Positions 1 through 5,836 of a stretch of DNA of 6,076 bases are shown piece after piece. The notes beneath the pieces are model-generated. The model did not search any database. It had not been told where the DNA came from and saw nothing but the letters and a program-made list of their open reading frames with translations. The position numbers and the translations under genes are program-made. Location: contig CAMMLF010000098.1 in assembly GCA_946497585.1 (NCBI GenBank), positions 1 through 6,076 on the forward strand. Direction: 5' to 3'. The first letter of the stretch is position 1. Each line of letters starts with the position of its first letter. Source of the stretch: an uncultured Clostridium sp. GTDB taxonomy: Bacteria > Bacillota > Clostridia > TANB77 > CAG-508.

Positions 1-565
1 ATTAGATATAAAAGTTAGATATATGCATTCAGATATAAAAGCTCTAGAAAGAATGGAAATTATAAGAGATTTACGTTTAGGTAAATTCGATGTATTAGTT
101 GGAATTAACCTTTTAAGAGAAGGATTAGATATCCCAGAAGTTTCATTAGTTGCCATACTTGATGCAGACAAAGAAGGCTTTTTACGTTCAGAACGTTCTT
201 TAATACAAACAATAGGACGTGCAGCTAGAAATACAGACGGAAAAGTTATAATGTATGCAGATGAGCTTACTCCTTCAATGGAAAAAGCGATTAGTGAGAC
301 TAATAGAAGAAGAAAAATCCAAGAAGCATATAATAAAGAGCATAATATTACGCCTAAAACTATTAGTAAAGCCATTAGAGAAACTATTAAAGCAACTTAT
401 GAGGCAGATACGCCTATTTCAAAAGATATTAAACCTGGCGAAACTATTGAAGAAGTAATTAATAGATTAACTGATGAAATGCTTAAATATGCTCAAAACT
501 TAGAGTTTGAAAAAGCAGCAGAAGTTAGAGATAAAATTAAAGATTTAGAAAATTATAAAGATTGA
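1..565 (+). CDS. uvrB: UvrABC excision nuclease subunit B, C-terminal part (5' end outside window)
   Basis: UvrB is the DNA-damage-verifying helicase-like subunit of bacterial nucleotide excision repair: it is loaded by UvrA and then recruits UvrC. The reading frame is open from base 2, so 187 residues of a protein usually about 660 long are present. Visible are the C-terminal part of the second helicase domain, with the motif V region (VLVGINLLREGLDIPEV) and motif VI (QTIGRAARN). The last ~40 residues form a UVR domain (EFEKAAEVRDKIKDL), the coiled-coil hairpin that contacts UvrC. The ATG at 23 is an internal methionine, because the homologous sequence continues upstream without a break. The gene ends with TGA, which argues for the standard genetic code. 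A strong hairpin begins five bases after the stop. No lesions or unusual residues are seen. Identification is very secure. Confidence 0.98.
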   Translation, partial: LDIKVRYMHSDIKALERMEIIRDLRLGKFDVLVGINLLREGLDIPEVSLVAILDADKEGFLRSERSLIQTIGRAARNTDGKVIMYADELTPSMEKAISETNRRRKIQEAYNKEHNITPKTISKAIRETIKATYEADTPISKDIKPGETIEEVINRLTDEMLKYAQNLEFEKAAEVRDKIKDLENYKD

Positions 566-569
566 CTTT

Positions 570-627
570 AAATAAAATGCACCCAAAGTGTTAAATTTTT
601 ATCTAACATTTTGGGTGTATTTTATTT
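570..627. terminator. Bidirectional intrinsic terminator between convergent genes
   Basis: Positions 570-593 pair with 604-627 in a 24-bp stem (two G-U pairs in the plus-strand RNA) around a 10-nt loop. The core arm is GCACCCAAAGTGTTA. The outermost eight pairs are AAATAAAA against TTTTATTT, so either strand ends its stem in a U-rich run. It lies directly after the uvrB stop and 39 bases past the stop of the minus-strand gene ending at 666, so it can serve both. A second weaker hairpin at 628-657 (AGAAGT/ACTTCT outside, TTCC/GGAA inside) sits between this one and the minus-strand stop. Confidence 0.9.
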
Positions 628-665
628 AGAAGTTTCCAAAATGGAAAATCTACTTCTGTTCTCTT

Positions 666-1730
666 CTAATAATACTGTCTGTCTCCTGGTTCATCTGGTT
701 CATGTGGGTCTCTATCATCATCATCATCTTGTTCATCATCTTCGACTACTTTTTCATCATCAGGATTCTCTTGAGCTTTCTGAACTAATTCATTATTTAT
801 GCTATCTGCATATGGAGAAACTGTATATTTAGTTTCTATCTCCGCTCCACTACGGCTATTACCAACAACAATAAATAATTGTGGTTGGTTCTCTCTATTG
901 TTTGAATCTACCGCTAAAGAAATGTCTGTGTTGTCTTTTCTTCTAAACTCAATTTCTGGAATTCTGCTTTCACGCCTACCATCATCGCCAACCGTATTAA
1001 ATGCTTGCTTATTATCAATTATTTCTAAATTCTTTGCCATGCTAATTGTTCCATCATCAAAAACTTCTAGTGCTCTCCAGTCTCCATTTATTTGTACAAT
1101 AAGAAGTTTATCACTATCTAAGCCAAGTATTTCTTTAATTGTATCATCAGATGTTGCAAGTTCTCTTGTATCTATTTCCATTCCTAATGCTGCAAATTTT
1201 TGAATTTGTTCTTGTAGGTTTTTTTTCTGTTCATCCAAAGTTAAAGTCTTTTGATTTCCATCAACTGGCATAATACCAAGTGTCTGTATTGTTTCTTTAT
1301 CCATACCAACAGCTTCTGCAATTTGTTCTTTTTGCTCTCCTTCTAATTGTTGCAAACTCTTTTCAGGTTCCTTAGATAAAATATTATATTCTAAAGATTC
1401 TTTGTCTACATCCATTTTTCCTGTTTCAATTGCTGATTTAAAATTTTGATACTTTTCATCTGGTATTCTAGCCAATGACTTTCCTTGGTCATCATAAAAT
1501 TCATGCCAAGTCTCTCCGTCTTTTGTTACAAGAACTTCAAATATATCTTTAGTCAACGTATCTTTTTGGCCATTTTGTTCTGTTTCAAAAGTTACTCCAT
1601 TATATTTTCTTATATCCACCAACTCTTCTTTCCCTTTAGAAATGGCATCTTTATCTTGATTTGCAACAGTATCCAACATTTTACGTAGTTCTTCCATGTC
1701 AGCTTGTTTTTGCATTACGTTGTCTTCCAT
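666..1730 (-). CDS. Hypothetical acidic soluble protein, 354 aa, with Asp/Glu-rich tail
   Basis: I do not recognise this family. The protein has no signal peptide, no membrane segment and no cysteine, so it is probably cytoplasmic. Residues 1-40 are charged and probably helical. Residues 41-105 look like a small beta-rich unit (NGVTFETEQNG, FEVLVTKDGETWHEFYDD). Residues 120-205 are helical and Gln/Glu/Lys-rich, containing two similar segments (MDKETIQTLGI and SDDTIKEILGL). Residues 208-305 alternate strand-like stretches (LLIVQINGDWRALEVFDDG, QPQLFIVVGNS). The last 34 residues hold 18 Asp/Glu, including five consecutive Asp, and are surely disordered. The chosen ATG has a good Shine-Dalgarno site (GAGGGGAG, 1739-1746) eight bases upstream; the next Met, residue 6, does not. 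It appears monocistronic, with its own promoter and a shared terminator. Codon use looks native. The gene call is secure; the function is unknown. Confidence 0.88.
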   Translation of the reverse strand: MEDNVMQKQADMEELRKMLDTVANQDKDAISKGKEELVDIRKYNGVTFETEQNGQKDTLTKDIFEVLVTKDGETWHEFYDDQGKSLARIPDEKYQNFKSAIETGKMDVDKESLEYNILSKEPEKSLQQLEGEQKEQIAEAVGMDKETIQTLGIMPVDGNQKTLTLDEQKKNLQEQIQKFAALGMEIDTRELATSDDTIKEILGLDSDKLLIVQINGDWRALEVFDDGTISMAKNLEIIDNKQAFNTVGDDGRRESRIPEIEFRRKDNTDISLAVDSNNRENQPQLFIVVGNSRSGAEIETKYTVSPYADSINNELVQKAQENPDDEKVVEDDEQDDDDDRDPHEPDEPGDRQYY

Positions 1731-1738
1731 AAAACTTT

Positions 1739-1746
1739 CTCCCCTC
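1739..1746 (-). promoter_or_regulatory. Ribosome binding site of the 354-aa acidic protein
   Basis: The minus strand reads GAGGGGAG followed by eight bases and then ATG. This spacing fixes the start at 1730 rather than at the internal Met at residue 6. Confidence 0.85.
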
Positions 1747-1780
1747 TTATAATTATAAATAATTTCGTATTAGTAATTTA

Positions 1781-1809
1781 ATTATATCAAACCGTATAAA
1801 ATAAGTAAA
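1781..1809 (-). promoter_or_regulatory. Extended -10 promoter for the 354-aa acidic protein
   Basis: On the minus strand TTTACT (1804-1809; four of six against TTGACA) is followed by exactly 17 bases and a perfect TATAAT (1781-1786). A TG dinucleotide one base upstream of the -10 (1788-1789) makes an extended -10. The predicted start point is near 1774, giving a leader of about 45 bases with no obvious operator or riboswitch. This fits a vegetative sigma factor. Confidence 0.75.
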
Positions 1810-1815
1810 GACTAT

Positions 1816-1861
1816 TATCCAAACAAAATATCTAATATTATCCAAATGCAATGTCTAGTAC
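1816..1861 (-). repeat. Two-copy imperfect 23-bp tandem repeat over the ZIP fragment's stop
   Basis: Copies at 1839-1861 and 1816-1838 match at 17 of 23 bases; both end on the minus strand in TTTGGATA, and each is followed by an A that completes TAA. The first copy encodes the last residues of the ZIP fragment (VLDIAFG-stop). The second, read in another frame, would encode a similar ILDILFG-stop. The differences are mostly transitions, so the duplication is not very recent. Confidence 0.55.
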
Positions 1862-1963
1862 CATCATAATTACAAAACCTATTGCAACACCAATTGTTCC
1901 TATATTTGAATGTTCTCCTTCTTGAGATTCAGGTATTAATTCTTCTACAACAACATAAATCAT
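1838..1963 (-). pseudogene. ZIP-family metal transporter, C-terminal remnant
   Basis: The minus strand encodes 41 residues starting MIYVVVEELIPESQEGEHS and ending VLDIAFG-stop. This matches the end of ZIP-family divalent-metal (zinc/iron) transporters: the membrane-helix motif VVVEELIPE with its metal-binding acidic residues, an EHSN-type linker, then the last hydrophobic helix. Intact members are about 250-270 residues with eight membrane segments, so only the last two helices remain. The frame stays open upstream to an in-frame TAA at 2000-2002, but the 12 residues before the Met (IDGECSNRIINT) do not look like the preceding ZIP helix, so homology appears to break at about 1964. The Met has no ribosome binding site. 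I read this as a non-functional scar. The family call rests on a short but distinctive motif. Confidence 0.8.
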
Positions 1964-2083
1964 GGTATTAATAATCCTATTACTACATTCTCCATCTATT
2001 TACATTCCCTTCGCTCCGTTCAAGACACAACACAGTATGAAATATGTCTTTTATAGAAAATTTGATATACCTGTTTTTCCTGT

Positions 2084-2108
2084 TTCAGATAAGTAAAACT
2101 TATCTGAA
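2084..2108. repeat. Perfect 11-bp inverted repeat (hairpin) in the intergenic region
   Basis: TTCAGATAAGT and ACTTATCTGAA are exact reverse complements separated by AAA. It lies 47 bases past the ABC-F stop on the minus strand. In that direction the following bases are ACAGGAAAAACAGG, not a U-tract, so it is not a textbook terminator for the ABC-F gene. In the plus direction TATAATTTTT follows, but no plus-strand gene precedes it. It may be an mRNA 3'-end stabiliser, a weak terminator or a palindromic binding site. Confidence 0.5.
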
Positions 2109-2155
2109 TATAATTTTTAATGGATTATAAAATAATGTAAATTATATACTTAAGA

Positions 2156-3673
2156 TTAATCCAAATAAATTGTTTTTGTTGCAATTTTCTTTATGAAAGT
2201 TTCATCATGCTCTACAAAAATTAATGTTGGCTTATATTTCAAAATAGCCTCTTCTATTTGCATTCTTGTTAAAATATCAATATAATTAAGAGGTTCGTCC
2301 CATATATAAAGATTTGCTCTTTGAGAAATACTTTTTGCAATTAAAACTTTTTTCTTCTGCCCCTCACTCATCTGTTTTATATCTTTATCAAATTCTTTAT
2401 TAGGTACTCCCATTTTGACCAACATAGCCTTAAATATACTTTCATCTACATCATCATCCGTCGAAATACTTTTTAAAGTTCCCCTATCATCATTCATCAA
2501 AATGCTTTTTAAAGTTCCTGTTAGGCCTTCCGTACTTTGCGATACATAAGATATTTTTAAATCATTTGCAATCTTTATATTTCCGTCATACTTAATATCA
2601 TTTCCTAATATTAAATTTAAAATACTAGATTTTCCAGCTCCATTTTTACCAACAATTGCAACTCTATCTTTATCATTTACTTCAAACGAAATTGGATTAA
2701 ATATTGCTTTATTATCATATTTTATCTGCAACTTTTCTGCTAGAACTAATGGATTTTTTCTATTCTCTAGAGTAACAATTTTCAAGCTATCATTTCTATC
2801 TATATTGTTAAGCAAACTCGCCTTTTCATCAATTGCTTTTTCAATTCTTCTTTCCATCACTTTTGACTTTTTCATCATTTTAGCCGCTTGATGTCCAATA
2901 TATCCTCTATCAACTTTTGAGCCTGAATTAGTAGTATTATATTTCGTTTTTTCAACTTTATCCGACCATTTTGCAGTATTTTGAGATGCAATTTCAAGCC
3001 TATCTATATCTTTTTTTAGCTTTTCATTTTGCGTACGTTCGAAATTGTCTTGCCTGTCCTTATTTTCTTGCCACGTTGAGAAATTTCCTTGCTCAATATC
3101 AATATTGGTATTATTTATAGAAATAATATGGTCTACAACTTTATCTAAAAAATCTCTATCATGAGAAACAACAATAAATCCTTTCTTTCTTTTTAAATAA
3201 TTAGTTAAATTATTTCTCGTTTCTATATCCAAATGATTTGTTGGCTCATCTATTAATAAGAAATTATCTCCTTTTAAAAATAAACTTATTAATAAAATCT
3301 TCATTTGCTCTCCACCACTAAGCAAATTAAAATTTCTGTAAAGAATTTCTGCATCTGTATTTAATAAATTCAACTCTTTAATAATCTGCCAATCTTCAGT
3401 AAGTGGTGTTATTTCATTTACAATTTCTATTGCCATCCTATCTTTATTTCTTACTTCAAAAGGAAAATAGTCAAATTGAACACTTTTAGAAATTGTGCCA
3501 TTATGTTCGTATTCACCAAGTAACAATTTTAAGAAGGTCGTTTTTCCTTTTCCGTTTCTTCCAATTAATCCAATTTTCCAATTAGTATCTATATTAAATG
3601 ATACATTCTCAAATACATTGTCCAAGCTACCGTCATACCTAAATGTTAAATTATTTATACTTATTAGTGACAT
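2156..3673 (-). CDS. ABC-F family ribosomal protection protein, Lsa/CplR-like
   Basis: This is a soluble twin-ATPase protein of 505 residues with no membrane domain. Domain 1 has Walker A GRNGKGKTT (38-46), signature LSGGE (118-122), Walker B FLLIDEPTNHLD (138-149) and switch His 171. Domain 2 has Walker A GKNGAGKSS (342-350), signature MSEGQ (435-439), Walker B LYIWDEPLNYID (455-466) and switch His 489. The charged interdomain linker (about 190-310), with KVDRGYIGHQAAKMMKKSK, and the IWDEPLNYID variant are typical of the Lsa/Vga/CplR branch. Its members bind the ribosomal E site and displace pleuromutilins, lincosamides and streptogramin A from the peptidyl-transferase centre. Both catalytic Glu (143, 460) are present, so it should be active. 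Residues 386-409 contain a 12-residue tandem duplication. The ribosome binding site AGGAGG (3678-3683) is four bases before ATG. ABC-F membership is secure; the resistance spectrum is inference. Confidence 0.95.
   Translation of the reverse strand: MSLISINNLTFRYDGSLDNVFENVSFNIDTNWKIGLIGRNGKGKTTFLKLLLGEYEHNGTISKSVQFDYFPFEVRNKDRMAIEIVNEITPLTEDWQIIKELNLLNTDAEILYRNFNLLSGGEQMKILLISLFLKGDNFLLIDEPTNHLDIETRNNLTNYLKRKKGFIVVSHDRDFLDKVVDHIISINNTNIDIEQGNFSTWQENKDRQDNFERTQNEKLKKDIDRLEIASQNTAKWSDKVEKTKYNTTNSGSKVDRGYIGHQAAKMMKKSKVMERRIEKAIDEKASLLNNIDRNDSLKIVTLENRKNPLVLAEKLQIKYDNKAIFNPISFEVNDKDRVAIVGKNGAGKSSILNLILGNDIKYDGNIKIANDLKISYVSQSTEGLTGTLKSILMNDDRGTLKSISTDDDVDESIFKAMLVKMGVPNKEFDKDIKQMSEGQKKKVLIAKSISQRANLYIWDEPLNYIDILTRMQIEEAILKYKPTLIFVEHDETFIKKIATKTIYLD
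2450..2521 (-). repeat. 36-bp in-frame tandem duplication inside the ABC-F gene
   Basis: The copies at 2450-2485 and 2486-2521 agree at 30 of 36 bases, and the first 33 bases differ at only four positions. On the coding strand they give GTLKSILMNDDR then GTLKSISTDDDV (residues 386-409). The duplicated segment lies between Walker A and the signature of the second ATPase domain, shortly before the helical subdomain (DESIFKAMLVKMG). The reading frame is preserved. Confidence 0.9.
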
Positions 3674-3699
3674 TACTCCTCCTGTGTTTTTAATTCATC

Positions 3700-3744
3700 T
3701 TATGAACTTTTTAAAATCTCTCTAGTCCAAACATATAATACCAT
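3700..3744 (-). other. Possible 14-residue leader peptide upstream of the ABC-F gene
   Basis: The minus strand holds ATG followed by 13 sense codons and TAA, encoding MVLYVWTREILKSS. It lies between a 15-bp hairpin and the ABC-F ribosome binding site and ends 26 bases before the ABC-F ATG. Its stop lies in the loop of a small stem (3692-3698 with 3702-3708). Genes of this resistance class are often controlled by ribosome stalling on such leaders, but no convincing Shine-Dalgarno site precedes this ATG, and a frame this short can occur by chance. Confidence 0.2.
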
Positions 3745-3745
3745 A

Positions 3746-3794
3746 AAAAAGAAAATTATTCCACACTATATCAGTATAAAATAATTTTCTTTTT
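3746..3794 (-). terminator. AT-rich hairpin: operon terminator or ABC-F leader attenuator
   Basis: Positions 3746-3760 and 3780-3794 are exact 15-base reverse complements (AAAAAGAAAATTATT) around a 19-base loop. Read on the minus strand the stem ends in TTTTCTTTTTT, as an intrinsic terminator would, but the stem has only one G-C pair and is weak. It lies 62 bases beyond the permease stop and 73 bases before the ABC-F start, so it could end the GntR-ABC operon, allow partial read-through, or act as an attenuator. I could not find a promoter with a good -35 in the 3684-3855 leader; a TGGAATAAT extended -10-like sequence lies within the hairpin itself. Confidence 0.5.
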
Positions 3795-3855
3795 ACTAAG
3801 GATTATCAATTTATAATAACTTTTTATTACCAACTTATGATTAACATATTATTGT

Positions 3856-4533
3856 TTATTCTTTATTTTCATAATTTTGATATGAAAATTTGTATGACAC
3901 ATAATAAATAATTGCTGTTAAAAATATTAAAACTACTGGTAAGAAACCACCCATAAAGTCTGCAAATTCACTAATAGAATAATATAAATTACTATTTTGT
4001 GTAATTACACATAATCCCGTTAACATAAGAGTCATAAATGCTACAATAATAAGCAAGTAAATCCTTCCTTTTTCTGTTCCAAATTTGTATGTACAAGGAA
4101 TTTGAATTGCCTCAATTATACTTACACTTAATATTGACCCAAGAGCAGTATTAAGTAATTTTGCTATATCAGGTAAAACAACATTAGTATTTAAAGATAT
4201 ACATATTACTATTGTAGATAAAATTCCAACTATCATTCCTATTATTGTTGCAGATATAATCAAAATATATCTTGAAAAAACCACTGTTTTCTTAGTCAAT
4301 GGAAATGTTAGTAAATAATTATCTGCCTTAGCTTTTTCATCATAATCAAAACTTGCCATTGTAAACATTCCAAAACCAAATGTAATCATAAAAATTAACA
4401 TTATATTTATACCATCTGGAGATTGATTTGCCATACCAATTAAAATAAATATTGCTGTATATATAATTAATGTTTTCAAATAACTTTTTAATTGTAATAA
4501 ATCTTTTAAAATTAGTCCTTTACTTATATTCAT
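3856..4533 (-). CDS. ABC-2 type transporter permease
   Basis: This 225-residue integral membrane protein has about six hydrophobic helices, at roughly 21-36, 41-61, 88-112, 124-144, 159-178 and 194-214. The start MNISKGLILKDLLQLK and the cytoplasmic loop FDYDEKAKADNYLLTFPLTKKTVVFSRY (62-89) are typical of the ABC2_membrane_5 type of small permeases, which pair with a YtrB/BcrA-like ATPase. The loop probably contacts that ATPase. Its ATG lies one base after the stop of the ATPase gene, and its ribosome binding site (AAAGGGGG, 4543-4550) is inside that gene's last codons, so translation is probably coupled and the two should form one complex. The substrate cannot be read from the sequence; peptide or antibiotic export, or a role in cell-envelope stress, is common for such pairs. 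No second permease is present, so a homodimer is likely. Confidence 0.92.
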   Translation of the reverse strand: MNISKGLILKDLLQLKSYLKTLIIYTAIFILIGMANQSPDGINIMLIFMITFGFGMFTMASFDYDEKAKADNYLLTFPLTKKTVVFSRYILIISATIIGMIVGILSTIVICISLNTNVVLPDIAKLLNTALGSILSVSIIEAIQIPCTYKFGTEKGRIYLLIIVAFMTLMLTGLCVITQNSNLYYSISEFADFMGGFLPVVLIFLTAIIYYVSYKFSYQNYENKE

Positions 4534-4534
4534 A

Positions 4535-5410
4535 CTATTTTACCCCCTTTATATAAATTACCATTATGTCGTCTAAAGTAGGTTTATCTATAACTTTTAG
4601 TTCATACCTTTTCTTAAACTCTTTTTTGTCTTCAATCAAAACATCATATGCATACTTATTTTTCTTATACCTTAAATAATCTTTTTTATCTATTTTTTTG
4701 AATTCTTCCTCTGTGCAATGAACTATACCATACTCATCTAAAAGCTCATCTCTAGTCTTAGACAATAATATTCTTCCATCACTTATAAACGTTATATAAT
4801 CTGCAATATGTTCTAAGTCTGATGTAATATGACTTGAAACTAAAATAGAGTTTTCTCCATTTTGTATAAAATCCTGAAAAATATCTAATATTTCACTTCT
4901 TGCAACAGGGTCTAAACCTGATGTTGGTTCATCTAATATTAATAATTTTGGATGATGAGAAATTGCTGTCGCTATTTTTAACTTGACTTTCATTCCACTT
5001 GAAAATTCTTTAAATTCTTGTTTTAGTGGTAGCTTAAAGTCTACCAAATATTTAAAAAATAAATTCTCATCCCAGTTTTCATAAATGTTTTTCATTATTT
5101 GATTTATATCTTCTGCTGTCAAATGTTCTGAGAAGAAACTATCATCTAAAACAACTCCAATGTCTTCTTTTATTTTCTTTTCATCTTCTTTAATGTTTAA
5201 TCCAAATATTTTTACTTCTCCACTATCCACTTTTGTTAAATTTAATATTGATTTAATAGTTGTAGTTTTTCCTGCTCCGTTTTCTCCTATTAATCCCATT
5301 ATCATTCCTTTTGGTAATGTTAAGTTAATGTCTTTTAGTTTAAAACCTTTATAATTTTTATTTAGGTTTCTAACCTCTAAAATATTTTCGTCTTTTTCTT
5401 TATTAGCCAT
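4535..5410 (-). CDS. ABC transporter ATP-binding protein (YtrB/BcrA-like)
   Basis: This 291-residue protein is the ATPase for the adjoining permease. Numbered from the chosen Met (MANKEKDENILEVRNLNK), Walker A GENGAGKTT is at 42-50, the signature is FSSGM (136-140), Walker B LLILDEPTSGLD (156-167) has catalytic Glu 161, and the switch is His 194. The Q-loop is atypical: IGVVLDD, with Asp 89 where Gln is usual, a form I associate with small GntR-linked exporters. The C-terminal ~70 residues after the ATPase core are lysine-rich. The frame is open to an ATG at 5464, but that lies inside the upstream GntR gene. The Met at 5408-5410 has its own GGGAGG site 11 bases upstream and starts where family members start. 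It begins 19 bases after the GntR stop. Function as an exporter ATPase is secure; the substrate is unknown. Confidence 0.94.
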   Translation of the reverse strand: MANKEKDENILEVRNLNKNYKGFKLKDINLTLPKGMIMGLIGENGAGKTTTIKSILNLTKVDSGEVKIFGLNIKEDEKKIKEDIGVVLDDSFFSEHLTAEDINQIMKNIYENWDENLFFKYLVDFKLPLKQEFKEFSSGMKVKLKIATAISHHPKLLILDEPTSGLDPVARSEILDIFQDFIQNGENSILVSSHITSDLEHIADYITFISDGRILLSKTRDELLDEYGIVHCTEEEFKKIDKKDYLRYKKNKYAYDVLIEDKKEFKKRYELKVIDKPTLDDIMVIYIKGVK

Positions 5411-5420
5411 CTCTATATTT

Positions 5421-5427
5421 TCCTCCC
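5421..5427 (-). promoter_or_regulatory. Ribosome binding site deciding the ABC ATPase start
   Basis: AAGGGAGGA follows directly on the GntR TAA (5430-5432) and precedes the ATG at 5410 by about 11 bases. This supports the 291-residue start over the 309-residue reading, which would overlap the GntR gene by 35 bases. Confidence 0.8.
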
Positions 5428-5429
5428 TT

Positions 5430-5825
5430 TTATTTGTTTTGCTTATCTTCATTCTCTTCTCCATATAAAATATCTAGCATTTCTTTAATCTCATCTTTTG
5501 TTATTCCACTTATTTTAGCAATTGATACCGCTGTGTCTATTAATCCTTCAACTTTTTGCAGTTGCTCTTCTTTTATAAGCTCTGTATTTTTGTTTGCAAC
5601 ATATGTACCTTTTCCCGGAATAGTTTCAACATAGCCTTCTTTTTCTAATTCATCATAAGCATTTTTAGTAGTAATAACACTTATTCGCAAATCTTTTGCC
5701 AGACTTCTTATAGAAGGCAATAATTCTCCAGCCTTTAATTCATTGGCAACTATTTTATTTTTTATTTGCTCTTTAACTTGCTCGTATAAAGGTGTATCTA
5801 CTGAATTACTAATTATAATGTCCAA
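5430..5825 (-). CDS. GntR-family transcriptional regulator, YtrA subfamily
   Basis: This is a short GntR repressor of 131 residues, too small for the usual C-terminal effector domain, which is the mark of the YtrA group. From the chosen start (MDIIISNSVDTPLYEQVKEQ) the winged helix covers about 10-77: LYEQVKEQIKNKI, then LPSIRSLAKDLRISVITTKNAYDELEKEG, then the wing ETIPGKGTYV. Residues 80-121 form two helices that probably mediate dimerisation. The frame is open to an ATG at 5846, but that ATG has no ribosome binding site. The TTG at 5823-5825 is preceded by AAAGGAG with an 11-base spacer, and family members begin at this point, so I start there. It is the first gene of a GntR-ATPase-permease operon and almost certainly represses it by binding the two palindromes upstream. 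The ligand or signal is unknown; Bacillus YtrA relatives answer to cell-wall antibiotics. Confidence 0.93.
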   Translation of the reverse strand: MDIIISNSVDTPLYEQVKEQIKNKIVANELKAGELLPSIRSLAKDLRISVITTKNAYDELEKEGYVETIPGKGTYVANKNTELIKEEQLQKVEGLIDTAVSIAKISGITKDEIKEMLDILYGEENEDKQNK

Positions 5826-5836
5826 TTTTCGCCACA

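Noticed and set aside
628..657. Second hairpin (AGAAGT/ACTTCT with inner TTCC/GGAA) as a separate terminator
   Set aside because: The stem is broken by an asymmetric bulge and the much stronger 24-bp hairpin next to it explains termination; noted only as an accessory structure.
714..728. (ATC)5 triplet run considered as a repeat array
   Set aside because: It is only 15 bases and is the coding sequence for five Asp residues; not a CRISPR or other structured array.
611..832. Plus-strand open frame encoding a His-rich peptide (HHHH)
   Set aside because: It is the antisense of the GAT/Asp repeat of the 354-aa protein, spans the terminator, and has no ribosome binding site or family resemblance.
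799..1688. Further plus-strand open frames opposite the 354-aa gene (799-1203 and 1485-1688)
   Set aside because: They are shadows of an AT-rich minus-strand gene with a good promoter and ribosome binding site; their predicted proteins are Ser/Leu/Ile/Phe-rich as expected of antisense reading.
3819..3839. Six-codon frame MLIISW near 3839 as a second leader peptide
   Set aside because: No ribosome binding site, immediately after the permease stop, and too short to distinguish from chance.
5411..5464. Longer N-terminus for the ABC ATPase starting at 5464 (MEKRMKISK)
   Set aside because: It lies in an alternative frame of the GntR 3' end, has no ribosome binding site, and family homology starts after the Met at 5410, which has GGGAGG upstream.
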